Part shown: positions 9,946-19,469 of the stretch, piece by piece
Layout: each line of letters begins with the position of its first letter
Position numbering within the stretch: position 1 is the first letter of the stretch
Assembly: GCF_018402035.1 (NCBI RefSeq)
Contig: NZ_JAGYJN010000010.1
Coordinates: 1-51,797, forward strand
From: Roseicyclus sp.
GTDB taxonomy: Bacteria; Pseudomonadota; Alphaproteobacteria; Rhodobacterales; Rhodobacteraceae
DNA length: 51,797 nt
Direction: 5' to 3'
Program-made: the position numbers and the translations under genes
The notes under the pieces: model-generated
What the model was told of the DNA's origin: nothing
Databases searched by the model: none
What the model saw: the letters and a program-made list of their open reading frames with translations, nothing else

Positions 9946-12513
9946 TCATGGCGTCCGCTACATCCATTTTCTTGCGCCATTGAAATCACGTCGTTTTTTC
10001 GTCGGTCGATTGTCCTTTTCCTTCTTCTGACTTGCATATTGATACTATTTAATGCCGCATCGCTGCAGCAACGGCAAAAGACAATGCGTGAGACTGCGGC
10101 CGAAGCTGCGCGCGCGCAGCTCGTCGATCTTGACGTGATCCATGGCGCACTGGTGCTGGCGGCGGATGGTCTTTTGCTGTCCCGTTCAGATCCAGAACTG
10201 GATTCGCAAAACGGTTTGGCCCGGTTGAACCTTTTGTTCGACGGATTTTCACAACGCGTTGAAGCGGCAAGGTCTTGTTGTCTGATCCTGATCTTGCTCT
10301 CGGTATTGGCGAAAAACTTGTGGCGATTATGCGGTCCGTAACGCGCTCGCGGATCGGATTGATGCGATCGATACAACGGATGCGCGTACGATTCGTGTCG
10401 TGACGACACGCCTGCACGCGGCTGCACCGATCGTGCAAGACATCACGGCTGCGGCTGTCTTGTATGCTGTCCGTACAGTTGAGATCGCGCAGCAGGCTGA
10501 GCGGTCATTTTGCGACAACTTTGGATACACAGTATCGTGGCGATACCGTGGCAATGTTGTTGTTGGTGGCTGGCCTGTCCCTGTGGCATCGCGTCGAAGG
10601 TCGGGCGCAGCACCTGTCAGGCATCTTGGGCAAGGCATACGATTCTGCCGTGGACGCGATCATCGTTGTCGATGCAGACGGCAGGATTGTGCTGACCAAC
10701 CAGACGGTGACTCGCGTTTTGGCGTGCCGGGTGACGATCTGGCCGGAGTCATCACATCGGCGCGCTGATCGACATGCAAGACGTGCAGCCAGCAATGCGC
10801 AACCAGAGGATGCCGCTGTGCTACCGCCGCTGATCGCGATGGGCGTTACGCGTGTCACGGCACGCCGACCGAACGGGCCGTCATTCCCCGCAGACCTATC
10901 CGTGACAGCCGATATCGACCTTGATGGCCGCCCGATCATGATCGTGTTCATCCGCGATATGACCGCCGCCGCCGCCGCCGAAGACCAGCTGCGCATTGAA
11001 CGCTTGGGCGCAGAAAGGAACGCTGCAGCCAAGACTGCCTTTCTGGGGATGATGAGCCATGACATGCGCACGCCGCTGCAGGGCATGATCGCGGCGCGAT
11101 TTGCTGGACCAGACAGGAATGGACCAGGTCGGCCGCAACTTGGTGCAGACAGCGCGTGACTGTAGCCTGCGTGCCTTGCAACAGATCAATGATGTGCTGG
11201 ATATGACGCGGTTGAATGGGCAGCAGCAGCAAGAGGTGCTGTTTGATCCTCCTGCGATCGTTGCCGCGATTCTGAACGAATTGACCCCGCTGGCTGCTGG
11301 GCAGAATACGCAGCTTGCCCTGCGCGTAGAACAGGGCGACACGCCGCTACCGTCCTTTGTCGGCACGCCGCCCGCCTTTGTGCGCGCTATCTACAATCTT
11401 GTCGGAAATGCGGTCAAATTCACGGCGAACGGGCGCGTTACCGTTGCGCTATCTTTCCGTGAGCCCAGCGTAGAAAGTTCACGCTCGACGTGGCAGTGGT
11501 AGACACTGGCGTCGGAATTGCGCTAAAAACAAGAGAGTTTGTTTGAAGAGTTCAAAATGTTAAATGGTGATCGTGCGCACCCGCGCGAGGTGCCGGGCTT
11601 GGCTTGGTGATTGCAAATGCTGCCATCAAGCAGATGAACGGCACCTTGGGTCTGACAAGCAGCCCGGTGAAGGAAGCACCTTCAGTTTCAGTATTGATCT
11701 GTCGACTGCCACCGACAGTGCCTCTGCGCAGACGCTGTCGCAGCCTGCAGCGCAAAACCGGCATGAGAAAACCTTGGTCGGGCCGCGCAACATTTTGGTG
11801 GTTGATGACAATGCAATCAACCTTGCGCTTCTTGCGGCGGTGGTCCGTCAGCTTGGGCATAGTGTCGATGAAGCAAAGGATGGCAGCATCGCTGTCGGTC
11901 TTGCCGCAATGCGGGCCTATGATGTCATTTTGATGGATGTGAACATGCCAGTAATGGACGGCTATATTAGCATCCCGCATCATCCGCGCGGGTGGCCCGT
12001 CTTGCGATGCGATGATTGTCGCGGTGACAGCCTATACCGATATACAATACAGCGACGACGTGCGGAATGCGGGCATTGACGGCGTATTGACCAAACCAAC
12101 GACGCAAGCCGAGATTGCGGCGGTTCTGGATGGGTACTTGCCACAAGAAACTGCGCCCGCACCCGCGCCCGTCGCGGGCGACCCCGAACGCACCAGTTGC
12201 AGCGCGCTGTCGCCGCATTGTCGGAAACGTTGGGTGACGACAATGCGATCAGGCTGATGAAGGCTGGGCTGACAGAAGTTGCCGAATTGTTGGATGCGCT
12301 GGATGCGCATCCCGACGCAGATGATCAGGCTGCGCGCGATCCATCGTGTGGTCGGATCGACCGCGGTTTGGGGTTTTCAGGATTGTCCAAAACGCTCTCC
12401 GCCGCCGAGCAAGCCGCAAATGCGCGCGACAGGCAAAACTGTGGAGCTTGCTCGAAACGGTCAAGTCTGACCGCGCCAGTATAGCCAGCGCCTTGGCCGC
12501 CCGTACCGCCTGA
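9946..12513 (+). pseudogene. Hybrid sensor histidine kinase with receiver and Hpt domains (frameshifted)
   Basis: Membrane-bound phosphorelay kinase. Domains in order: an N-terminal membrane segment (SIVLFLLLTCILILF, about 10009-10053), a periplasmic sensor stretch, a second hydrophobic segment near 10555, a PAS-like region (SAVDAIIVVDADGRIVLTN), a HisKA domain with H-box MSHDMRTPLQGM near 11052-11090, an HATPase with N-box NLVGNAVKFT and the G-box DTGVGIA near 11500, a receiver domain (NILVVDDNAINL, then LMDVNMPVMDGY, Lys in LTKPTT), and a C-terminal Hpt domain with the phospho-His in IHRVVGSTAVWGF near 12340. About eight indels interrupt it. The start is uncertain (GTG near 9943 or beyond). 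It is divergent from the response regulator, its likely partner through the Hpt domain. Confidence 0.72.
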
Positions 12514-12612
12514 CCAAAAGATCGTGATCTTTCACTGAACGCGCTGGATAAAACGTGGCGTCTGCGGGGATTGCCCTAGCTACGCCTGTCTTTGTTATTC
12601 AAGATGCCGCTT

Positions 12613-13149
12613 TCAATGGCCAGTGCAAGTGACACATCGGTACACGGCAGGCGAGGATGCATCAGCGATCGCACGTCTTTGGAGCGAAATTGTTTTCGAG
12701 AATGTGCTGCTGCAGATAATCACCGGCACGTCGGGCAAAGCCAGCTTGACGGCGATCAACTGTTCAACAGCATCATTCATGTCCACGATCAGGTCAATAT
12801 TCAGCACAAGAGCGACGCTTTCGTGCAGCGTGTCCATCGCGGCCTCGGCTGCGTCTTCGAGGCTGGCGAAAGTTTCGATGGATTTTGCCGTCACGGCCAC
12901 ATTGCTAACCTTTGGGTATAAAGTGCCGCCCGTTTGATCAACGATATAGATCGCAGTGTCTTCGATCAGCTCTGGCGCGATTAGATCGAAGCTCGCAGTC
13001 GCAGTGTCGAATAAAAGCTGATCTTCAGCGGCTGATTGCGGCTCACGACCTCACCATCCACCCAGGACCGGATATCATAGAAGATACCGCGCAAACCTGT
13101 GGGTCTTTTTCAGTTTGGCTGCCGGGGTATTGATGTTGATAAGCGACAT
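12613..13149 (-). pseudogene. Uncharacterised protein, possible degenerate receiver domain (frameshifted)
   Basis: From ATG at 13149 the protein reads MSLININTPAAKLKK, then with shifts near 13095 and 13020 continues to ELIEDTAIYIVDQTGG, SIETFASLEDAAEAAMDTL, VALVLNIDLIVDMND and LALPDVPVIICSS. The alternation of short strands and helices, including a PDVPVIICSS strand, resembles a response-regulator receiver fold, but the usual acidic pair after strand 1 is replaced by Gln-Thr and I cannot place it in a family. It lies close to the hybrid kinase on the opposite strand, so a signalling role is possible but only inferred. Confidence 0.35.
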
Positions 13150-13433
13150 GGTCAGATCAGCTTATCTGTTGATCAGTCCCTTCCATCGAAGGGCAAGACA
13201 CCGCATTTTACCATGCCGCCAACAGATACAGCATCAATCCAGAAGTATGATATTTCTATCTTTCGACATTCTGATTTCAAAGATCGGATTATTTCGGCTT
13301 TACCCGTGAGCAACGAGGTGGGTGCGTGCCGGAAACGCCCAGTCTGACTGTCATGACATTGCGGCAAACACAGGGTGCTTTCAACCACAGAAGGGGCTGA
13401 AAAGCAGATCAAGAAATATGTTCATGTTGGTCC
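13150..13433. other. Intergenic stretch upstream of copper cluster
   Basis: No recognisable gene. The right end leads into the CueR-type operator at 13434. A minus-strand frame of 79 codons (13173-13412) has no family resemblance and unusual composition. Confidence 0.35.
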
Positions 13434-13458
13434 TTGACCTTCCAGCGACTGGAATACC
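13434..13458 (+). promoter_or_regulatory. CueR/HmrR-type copper operator and promoter
   Basis: TTGACCTTCCAGCGACTGGAA reads as a -35 hexamer (TTGACC) running into an inverted repeat CTTCCAG-cga-CTGGAA, closely similar to MerR-family copper promoters such as that of E. coli copA. The inverted repeat sits in the elongated spacer expected for MerR-type activation. It lies about 40 bases upstream of the HMA chaperone start, giving a plausible copper-inducible transcript for the next three genes. Confidence 0.6.
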
Positions 13459-13497
13459 CATGTCGACAATCAAGGTATCAATCGGGTTGGAGGAACC

Positions 13498-13691
13498 ATG
13501 CAGTTTCAGATCGACAAGATGGGGTGCGGTGGATGCGCCAGATCCATCCCGCCACGATCCACACACTGGACCCCGCAGATGTCGTCATCGACCTACCGAC
13601 AAAGCGCGTCGCGGTGACATCGACAGCTGACGGCATTGCGATCGAACAGGCGCTGTCGCAGGCCGGTTTCCCGCCACGGCGGATTGCGTGA
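13498..13691 (+). pseudogene. HMA-domain copper chaperone, CopZ-like (one frameshift)
   Basis: Small cytoplasmic metal-binding protein of about 64 codons. ATG at 13498 follows a TTGGAGGA ribosome-binding site. The N-terminus MQFQIDKMGCGGCARSI carries the CxxC copper site (Cys-Gly-Gly-Cys). After an apparent single-base shift near 13552 it continues IHTLDPADVVIDLPTKRVAV and EQALSQAGFPP, the second half of the ferredoxin-like HMA fold. The length equals that of CopZ-type chaperones. It lies directly behind a CueR-type operator and overlaps the next gene, so it probably opens a copper-response operon. Confidence 0.7.
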
Positions 13692-14049
13692 CCCGCATCG
13701 CCCCGACAGGCCGTGGCTTGCGATTGGCGCTGTTGCCGGTCCTTGTGCTGATCGCGCTATTTTCGGGCTGCCGGGCGATGCCGCAGTGGCACCAAGCCAT
13801 GATCGGGCTTTACATGCATCCCATGCGATGCATCATGAGCCTGTGGCCGCAGATGGCCACCATTTGCCTGCCGATTGCGCGGGTTCTGCGTTTTGTGCGA
13901 TGATGGGCCTGTGCCATCCGGCCCTGACACCAGCCGCGCTGTCATGCCATGGTATCGCATGTGAACGATCCGGTCGCGTCCCACGTTACTGTCAGGTCGG
14001 ACGTCATCCGGCAATTATCGTTCCGCCACCCCGACGGTTGTTCGTTTGA
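13688..14049 (+). pseudogene. His/Cys-rich secreted hypothetical protein of the copper cluster (frameshifted)
   Basis: GTG start at 13688 overlaps the chaperone stop. The N-terminus RLALLPVLVLIALFSG is a signal or membrane segment. After a shift near 13770 it reads as a short protein rich in histidine, cysteine and methionine (DRALHASHAMHHEP, HHLPADC, CAMMGLCHP), ending at 14049. I recognise no family. Composition and position between an HMA chaperone and a DUF305 protein suggest periplasmic copper binding; this is inference. Confidence 0.45.
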
Positions 14050-14085
14050 CCACGCAAGACATTCAGAAAAATCAGGAGAAAACAG

Positions 14086-14578
14086 ATGAACACCGCTAAA
14101 ACACTTTTTGCGACTGCAGTTGTTGCAACCACTTTCGCAGTCGCGGCGCATGCGCAGGAACCTGTGTTCCAGCTTCCCGACCAATGCAATGTCGTTCCCG
14201 CGATGGTGCGATGGACCATAGCGCCATGGGCCATGGTGCCATGCATGGCGACCAGTCCGGCGGCATGGGGTCGGCATGATGGGGATGATGGACATGGGAG
14301 ATGTCGATCTTGAATCCATGCCTGAACATGTGCAGGACAACATGCGCCGCATGATGATCAGCATGCCCGCCATGCAGGACGGCATGATGAACGAAAACGC
14401 CGATGTGGCCTTTGCCTGCGGGATGATTGCCCACCATCAGGGTGCCATCGACATGGCGCAGGTACTGATCGCACATGGCGAAGATCCGCAGATGCTTGCT
14501 CTTGCGAATACGATCATCGCGGCACAGGTGGCCGAGATGGAAGAGATGCGCAATTGGTTGGTTGAAAACGCCAATTGA
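14086..14578 (+). pseudogene. DUF305 family periplasmic protein (frameshifted)
   Basis: The signal peptide (MNTAKTLFATAVVATTFAVAAHA) is followed by a His/Met-rich linker readable in a shifted frame (MDHSAMGHGAMHGD) and then a DUF305 domain with its signature IAHHQGAIDMAQVLIAHG and the C-terminal helix AEMEEMRNWL. About 164 codons in total, normal for the family. DUF305 proteins are often encoded beside copper-resistance genes and some bind copper in the periplasm. The preceding HMA chaperone and CueR-type operator fit that role. Two indels, near 14205 and 14272, break the frame. A strong terminator follows 10 bases after the stop. Confidence 0.72.
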
Positions 14579-14588
14579 CCCGATCAGG

Positions 14589-14615
14589 ACCGCGCGGTGC
14601 AAACCGCGCGGTTTT
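14589..14615 (+). terminator. Rho-independent terminator after the DUF305 gene
   Basis: Perfect 10-bp stem ACCGCGCGGT / ACCGCGCGGT with a 4-base loop, followed by TTTT. It closes the copper cluster. Confidence 0.8.
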
Positions 14616-14769
14616 CACAAGACGAAGCTGTGGTTCGCATAGCATGTCGATGGGCGATTGGGGCTAACGCAGACATGAATACTGCTGCCGACCTCTGGTC
14701 CGGTCGGGGCGAACGATAAATTATCACCGCTGAGAAAGCCGTTACTGTAGCAAGGTTGGGAGCTTTCAA

Positions 14770-16203
14770 ATGGTTGACATCAAAGCCCATCACTTGACCG
14801 ACGGCGCCCTGTCCGATCGGCGTATGACATCCGCTTGCTACGCCGCGCTGGGTGGCCTCTGCACTGCGCCAAAGATGCCGCAAACAGATCGTGCGACGGC
14901 AAGCGTTCAAACGGCAATCTCGATCAGGCGCAAATCTATCAGGCCTTTAGCAGCCTCAGGTTATCGCTTGAAACGCTGACCGGAGCCAAAGAAAACACCA
15001 AGATCGCGCAACCGCTCGCAAGTGGCGCGCCGGACAGGATCAGCCGGGCTGCATTGTCATCCGATCCAGTTACGCGGCCACAAGGCGTCCCAGATCATCG
15101 TTGTGAGATTTGCCCAATATGCGCAACAGGGGACGATCTTGCTGCCGCCTGCTGGCCCCGTCAAACTGTCCACCGGCACCACCAGATCACACAGTTGCGA
15201 TTGGCGCTGGCAAGCGACAGTTTGAAATCCCTTGTCCAAAGCCTGAATGGCCTACCCGGCCTGAAGGCTTGGCTGTTGCAGACAAGGCAGGGTCTAGCAC
15301 TTGTTCTCAAAGCCTTCCGGCACGGCGCATGCCTGCAACTGGCGTCGGTCGCGACAATTTTACGCGTCCTGCAAGCAGCTTTGCCGCCCCAAGGCCAGCC
15401 GCTTGTGGTGTCGGTTGACGAAATTCCGGCCACGGATGGCGTGGCGGTGGAGCCTCGCATCGTTCTGACACCACAAAATCACGCATATCTGCACCCAAAG
15501 AGACGATTGCCGCTTTGCAGCTAAGGGTGGCGTCGCCAGTCCGTGAAGTGAATGCGATACAGACTTTTCTTGCAGGCATCGCAAAACGAGGCGCCGGCAG
15601 CAGCACAGATATCAGCCCGCAAGACCGGATACTGGCGCAAGCTCTGCTGGACCGGCTGCGCAAGATCACAACCCGTCCGGTCTATGGCTTTGCGTCAAAT
15701 CCTGTTTTGCCTGCCGACATCGGGATTGACGTCGGCGAAGATGGTTTGCTGACGTTCAACGCGGGTTCGTTTAACAGGATGTCGAGGAGAGGCCGGATCT
15801 GCTTGCGGCGATGATCGGCCCCAATGGCAACCCTGATGACATGGTCCCGCCACCTGATACCCAAGCGGCAGATCTGCTGAAACAAGGTGTTTATACGCTG
15901 ATCTATGACCCGACACAGACGCCCGTCATGGCGACGTTGGACAGGTTCCCCCTGCAATTATCCCACGATCCGGACGGCCGGCCAGTTTTGACCCTTGGCG
16001 CACACGATCAACACATTGCCATCGTCCTGCCCATGGATGCGCCAGTGGCAGCCAAGCTTGTTTACCGGCTGAGCCTGTTTGATCAGTTGGCCGAGATCAC
16101 CGCCACAACCTTGTCGCCCGACGCCCCGCATCTGCAATCTGGCACGGTGCACGATATGGTGTCGCCTCGGACAAGAAGGACGACGCGTCAGTCGAGAACA
16201 TGA
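14770..16203 (+). pseudogene. FliD-like flagellar hook-associated protein 2 (heavily frameshifted)
   Basis: Assigned as a filament-cap protein from ordered fragments: an N-terminal MVDIKAHHL start, a helical stretch ending QAQIYQAFSSLRLSLETL, a central piece LVQSLNGLPGLKAWLLQT plus GQGLALVLK-like residues, and a C-terminal FliD segment (DRILAQALLDRLRKITTRPV, LPADIGIDVGEDGLLTFN, RPDLLAAMIGPNGN, LFDQLAEITATTLSPD). These match the pattern of FliD, where a short 'initial fragment - dynamic loop - GLSLADLGI-like' C-terminal region precedes a coiled end. About ten indels are needed. No other flagellar gene is visible nearby, so it would be an orphan. The N-terminal assignment is weaker than the C-terminal one. 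Confidence 0.5.
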
Positions 16204-16983
16204 TCCTTGCCGTATTGGCGCAGGCGGTCGACCAATCCGCCATGGCCCAGCCGGCACAGAGTAATACAATGCCTGTGCAAGTGGCCGAGTTGCTCTTCTA
16301 TCTGCTTTGGATCGGTTTGTTTGTGCCTAGGGTTGATCGTGACCGGCGCAAAAAGCAGCATCAGGAAAGGCAGCCAATGCTGCATGGCGCATCTGTTCGT
16401 ATTATCTGGCAACCGCCGCCGCCAAGCGCGCATGGTGATCTTTGAAGGCCGCGGGTTTGAGCTAATCGCCGGATACACCCTGATCTTGGCCGCGGAACCT
16501 AGATTGGGGAGGATAAACCGTCAGGGGCCAGCGTGCCTTTTTGCCCGCCCGGTTGAACGGCTCACGGTCGATGACACCGCCCCAACAGACAATCTGTCGA
16601 TCCAGATGGACCGAACTGGGCGCGCTCTGCCGCCACCCCAGCCCAGCGGCGGCAGCTTCGCGTTTTGCGGATCGCGGAGCAATGCGATGCATCACGCGAA
16701 TCCTCTGACAAGGCGAAATCAAAAGCCACATTTGGACGGCTCAAATTCGCCAAGTACTCTGATTTTGCAGTATACCTTAGGATACAAAAATTTTATTATT
16801 TTACAAGAGCTTAAAAAACATCACAAAATCGTCATATTAAATTTATTACGCATTTTACCACTTGACGAAACATTCCTGCGCGTAACTTTATTGCGTACCA
16901 CCTTTCGGATGGGCCCGCTCAAAGGTTCACCCCGTAAGAATACGCCACGATGTGGCTGCGAATAAGACACGGGAAAGAGCACG
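16204..16983. other. Mostly non-coding region; AT-rich promoter zone before usp
   Basis: The first 540 bases contain open frames on both strands that I cannot assign. One on the minus strand, 16462-16753, begins MANLSRPNVAFDFAL and changes frame. From about 16745 to 16900 the sequence turns sharply AT-rich and probably carries the promoter of the universal stress gene. Confidence 0.35.
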
Positions 16984-17834
16984 ATGTTAAAGTCAATTTT
17001 GGTTCCAGTGCGCGGCGATGGCATGGCTGCGACCGTGTTTGCCCACGCGGCACAGCTGGCAAAGCAGCATGGTGCACAGGTCAATGTTGTGCATTGCCGC
17101 GTCCAGCCCAACGACCTTCTGCCGCAAGGCGTTCCGCTGAAACGACTTTGCGCGCAAGGTGATGCTAGAGCAGGCGGTCAGGCTTGCCAACCGGCAGGAA
17201 GACCATCTGCAGGGCATCCTGCATCGTCTGGCGCGTGAATTCGGGCTCAGCGAAGATGGCGGCGAAGCCGGTATCGCGACCTGCACTTTCGCGGAAGAAC
17301 CTGGGCGCATGGCCGATGTGGTCCGGCACGCGGGTCGCCTGACCGATCTGATCGTGCTTCCCAAGCCCCAGCGGGAAAACAATTTGGGACCGACTTCGCT
17401 CAAATCGGCGCTCTATGGGGCGGGTCGCCCGGTGCTGATCTGTCCGGGACAATTGCAGCCTGACGCGACCTTTGCGCAGCATGTGGCCGTCGGCTGGAAC
17501 GGATCGCTGCCAGCGGCGCGCGCTGTCGCGTCGTCATTGGACATCGTACATGCGGCCCAGCGCGTCAGCATTCTGACCGGCGGCAAATTGCAGCCGCACG
17601 GTCCTACATCAGAGGAACTGGCCGCCTATTACGCCATTCGCGGGATCACTGCCGAGATCGTTCACTTTGATGGCAAGGACCCTGCGACCGCGCTTTGGCC
17701 ACCTGCAAAGCATCAGGGCCAGTTTGCTGGTGACAGGTGCCTATAGCCACAGCCATGAGACCGAAATGCTGTTCGGCGGCAACACGCAGCGCATCGTGGA
17801 TGGCACCGAGATGCCGGTTTTGATGGCGCATTGA
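16984..17834 (+). pseudogene. Universal stress protein, tandem UspA domains (two frameshifts)
   Basis: Cytoplasmic UspA-family protein. It starts MLKSILVPVRGDGMAATVFAHAAQLA, the classic first strand and helix, and leaves frame near 17150. It resumes with RMADVVRHAGRLTDLIVLPK and ALYGAGRPVLICPG (end of domain 1), then HVAVGWNGSLPAARAVASSL begins domain 2. A second shift near 17690 leads to SHSHETEMLFGGNTQRIV and the end MPVLMAH, with the terminal G-x(9)-G-type nucleotide loop. About 283 codons, the normal size for two domains. It sits just upstream of the TctCBA transporter, separated by a hairpin. Confidence 0.72.
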
Positions 17835-17850
17835 TGCATCACCCGTCGGC

Positions 17851-17877
17851 GCGAAACGCCACAGTGCGGCGTTTCGC
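17851..17877 (+). terminator. Hairpin between universal stress gene and tctC
   Basis: Perfect 10-bp stem GCGAAACGCC / GGCGTTTCGC with a 7-base loop. No T-tract follows, so it may be a partial or Rho-assisted terminator or an mRNA-stability element separating usp from the transporter genes. Confidence 0.5.
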
Positions 17878-17952
17878 AGGAATTAAGCAAGGCCGCGCAG
17901 AACGCGGAAACATCAGGCCGGGACAACCGGACATACCAGGGAGGAACCCACC

Positions 17953-18922
17953 ATGAAACTTACCAAAAGACTTTTTCTTGCGCTGGCAGCCAGCACCACA
18001 ATCGCGACCCTGCACTAATTGCGGCTTTTGCCCAAGACTGGCAGCCCAAACGCCCGATCGATTTGACCATCATGGCAGGCGCGGGTGGCGGTGCGGATCA
18101 GATCGCGCGTTTCATCCAATCCGTGGTCGAGGAAAACAGTTTGACCAATGCCCCTTGATCCCCACCAACCGGGGTGGCGGTTCTGGGGCAAGTCGTGCTG
18201 CACCTCAACGATGCGCGTGACCCTGATCACACGCTGATGGTCACGCTGAACTCCTTTATACGACACCGATCCGTCAAGAGGGTCTGGGCGTCGATATTGA
18301 AACCTTTACCCCGGTCATCATGATGGGCGTCGATCCGTTTGTGCTGTGGGTCCATAAGGATTCCGGCATCACCACCTTCGAGGACTTTGTCGCCAAGGTG
18401 CGCGAAATGGACGGCGAATATGTCATGGGTGGCACCGGCACCGGTCAGGAAGATTCGATTGTGATCGCCTATCTGGCCAGCGCCTATGACCTTAAGATCA
18501 AGTATATCCCCTATGATGGCGGCGGTGCCGTGGCCAAAGATCTTGCAGGCCAGCAGGTCATGGCAACGGTGAACAACCCGTCCGAGGCCAAGGGCTTTTA
18601 CGAGGCGGGCGATGTCGTACCGCTGCTTAGCTTCTCCGACGAACGGATGGACGCCTATCCAGATGTGCCGACCCTAAAGGAAAAGGGCCACGATTTCTCT
18701 TATTACAACCAGCGGGCTGTCGTGGGCGCACCCGGCATGTCGGCTGAAGCGGCAGCCTATTACCGCGAGACATTCGGCAAGGTTTACGACAGCGAAAAGT
18801 GGCAGGGATACCTTGTCTCGGAAAGCATGTCCCCGCTGGTGATGGATGAGGCCGAGACCCGCGCCTATTGGGCTGTCCAAGTCCAGAACCATCGCACGCT
18901 TTTGTCTGAATTGAACAACTAA
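17953..18922 (+). pseudogene. tctC: Tripartite tricarboxylate transporter substrate-binding protein TctC (frameshifted N-terminus)
   Basis: Periplasmic binding protein of the Bug/TctC family. It starts MKLTKRLFLALAASTTIATL at 17953 behind GGGAGG, a signal peptide interrupted by a shift near 18015. Then come AQDWQPKRPIDLTIMAGAGGGADQ and PTNRGGGSG, with more shifts near 18145, 18185 and 18255. From 18305 the frame is clean: GVDPFVLWVHKDSGI, GGTGTGQEDS, KYIPYDGGGAVAKDLAG and the C-terminal half. The GGG-type loops bind the carboxylate in this family. It is first of three genes C-B-A encoding one transporter. The substrate is unknown, but the downstream CoA ligase hints at an organic acid. Confidence 0.78.
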
Positions 18923-18948
18923 GCCGAAAGGCAGGAAAGAGGGCAGTC

Positions 18949-19446
18949 ATGCGCCAAGGTGAGATATCTCTGTTGGGCTTTTGGCCCTCTTTCCCCTCTA
19001 CCTGATATGGAAGAGCACCGAACTTCCAATCGGCTACATTAGAGGACAGGGGCCAGGCGGCGGGTTCTGGCCCTTTGGCTTGCTCTGGGCATGCTGCTAA
19101 GCTGCTTGGCCAGTGCAGAAATGGTGGCGCACACAATCGCCTGCGTCGCGGTCGGACGAACCGTTTATGGATGCTTTCGGGTGGCGGACACTGCTTTATG
19201 TCGGCGGCAGCGTGATCGTTTGTCGGGCTGATCTCGATTGTGTCAATGTATGGCGCGGTTGCGGTGTTTCTTTTGTATTACTTGCGCTTCCTTGGACGGC
19301 ATTCATGGTTTCTGACTTTGGCGATTTCGCTGTCGTTACCAATTGGGCTGTTCTTTTTCTTCGAGGCCGTGATGCTGATTTCCATGCCTCAGGGGATGTC
19401 ATTCACCCAGCCCGCCTTCGATCTGATGTACGACATCATTTACTGA
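18949..19446 (+). pseudogene. tctB: Tripartite tricarboxylate transporter small permease TctB (frameshifted)
   Basis: Small four-helix membrane protein (DUF1468/TctB). ATG at 18949 begins MRQGEISLLGF. With shifts near 18980, 19070 and 19230 it reads PLYLIWKSTELPIGYI, GQGPGGGFWPFGL (the G-P-G-x-F-P-like motif of TctB), FMDAFGWRTLLYVGGSVIV, AVFLLYYLRFLGRHSWFLT and LPIGLFFFFEAVMLISMPQG, ending FDLMYDIIY. About 165 codons, the family size. Position between tctC and tctA confirms the call. Confidence 0.7.
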
Positions 19447-19469
19447 AATCCCCCAGACCCGGGTCTTCT

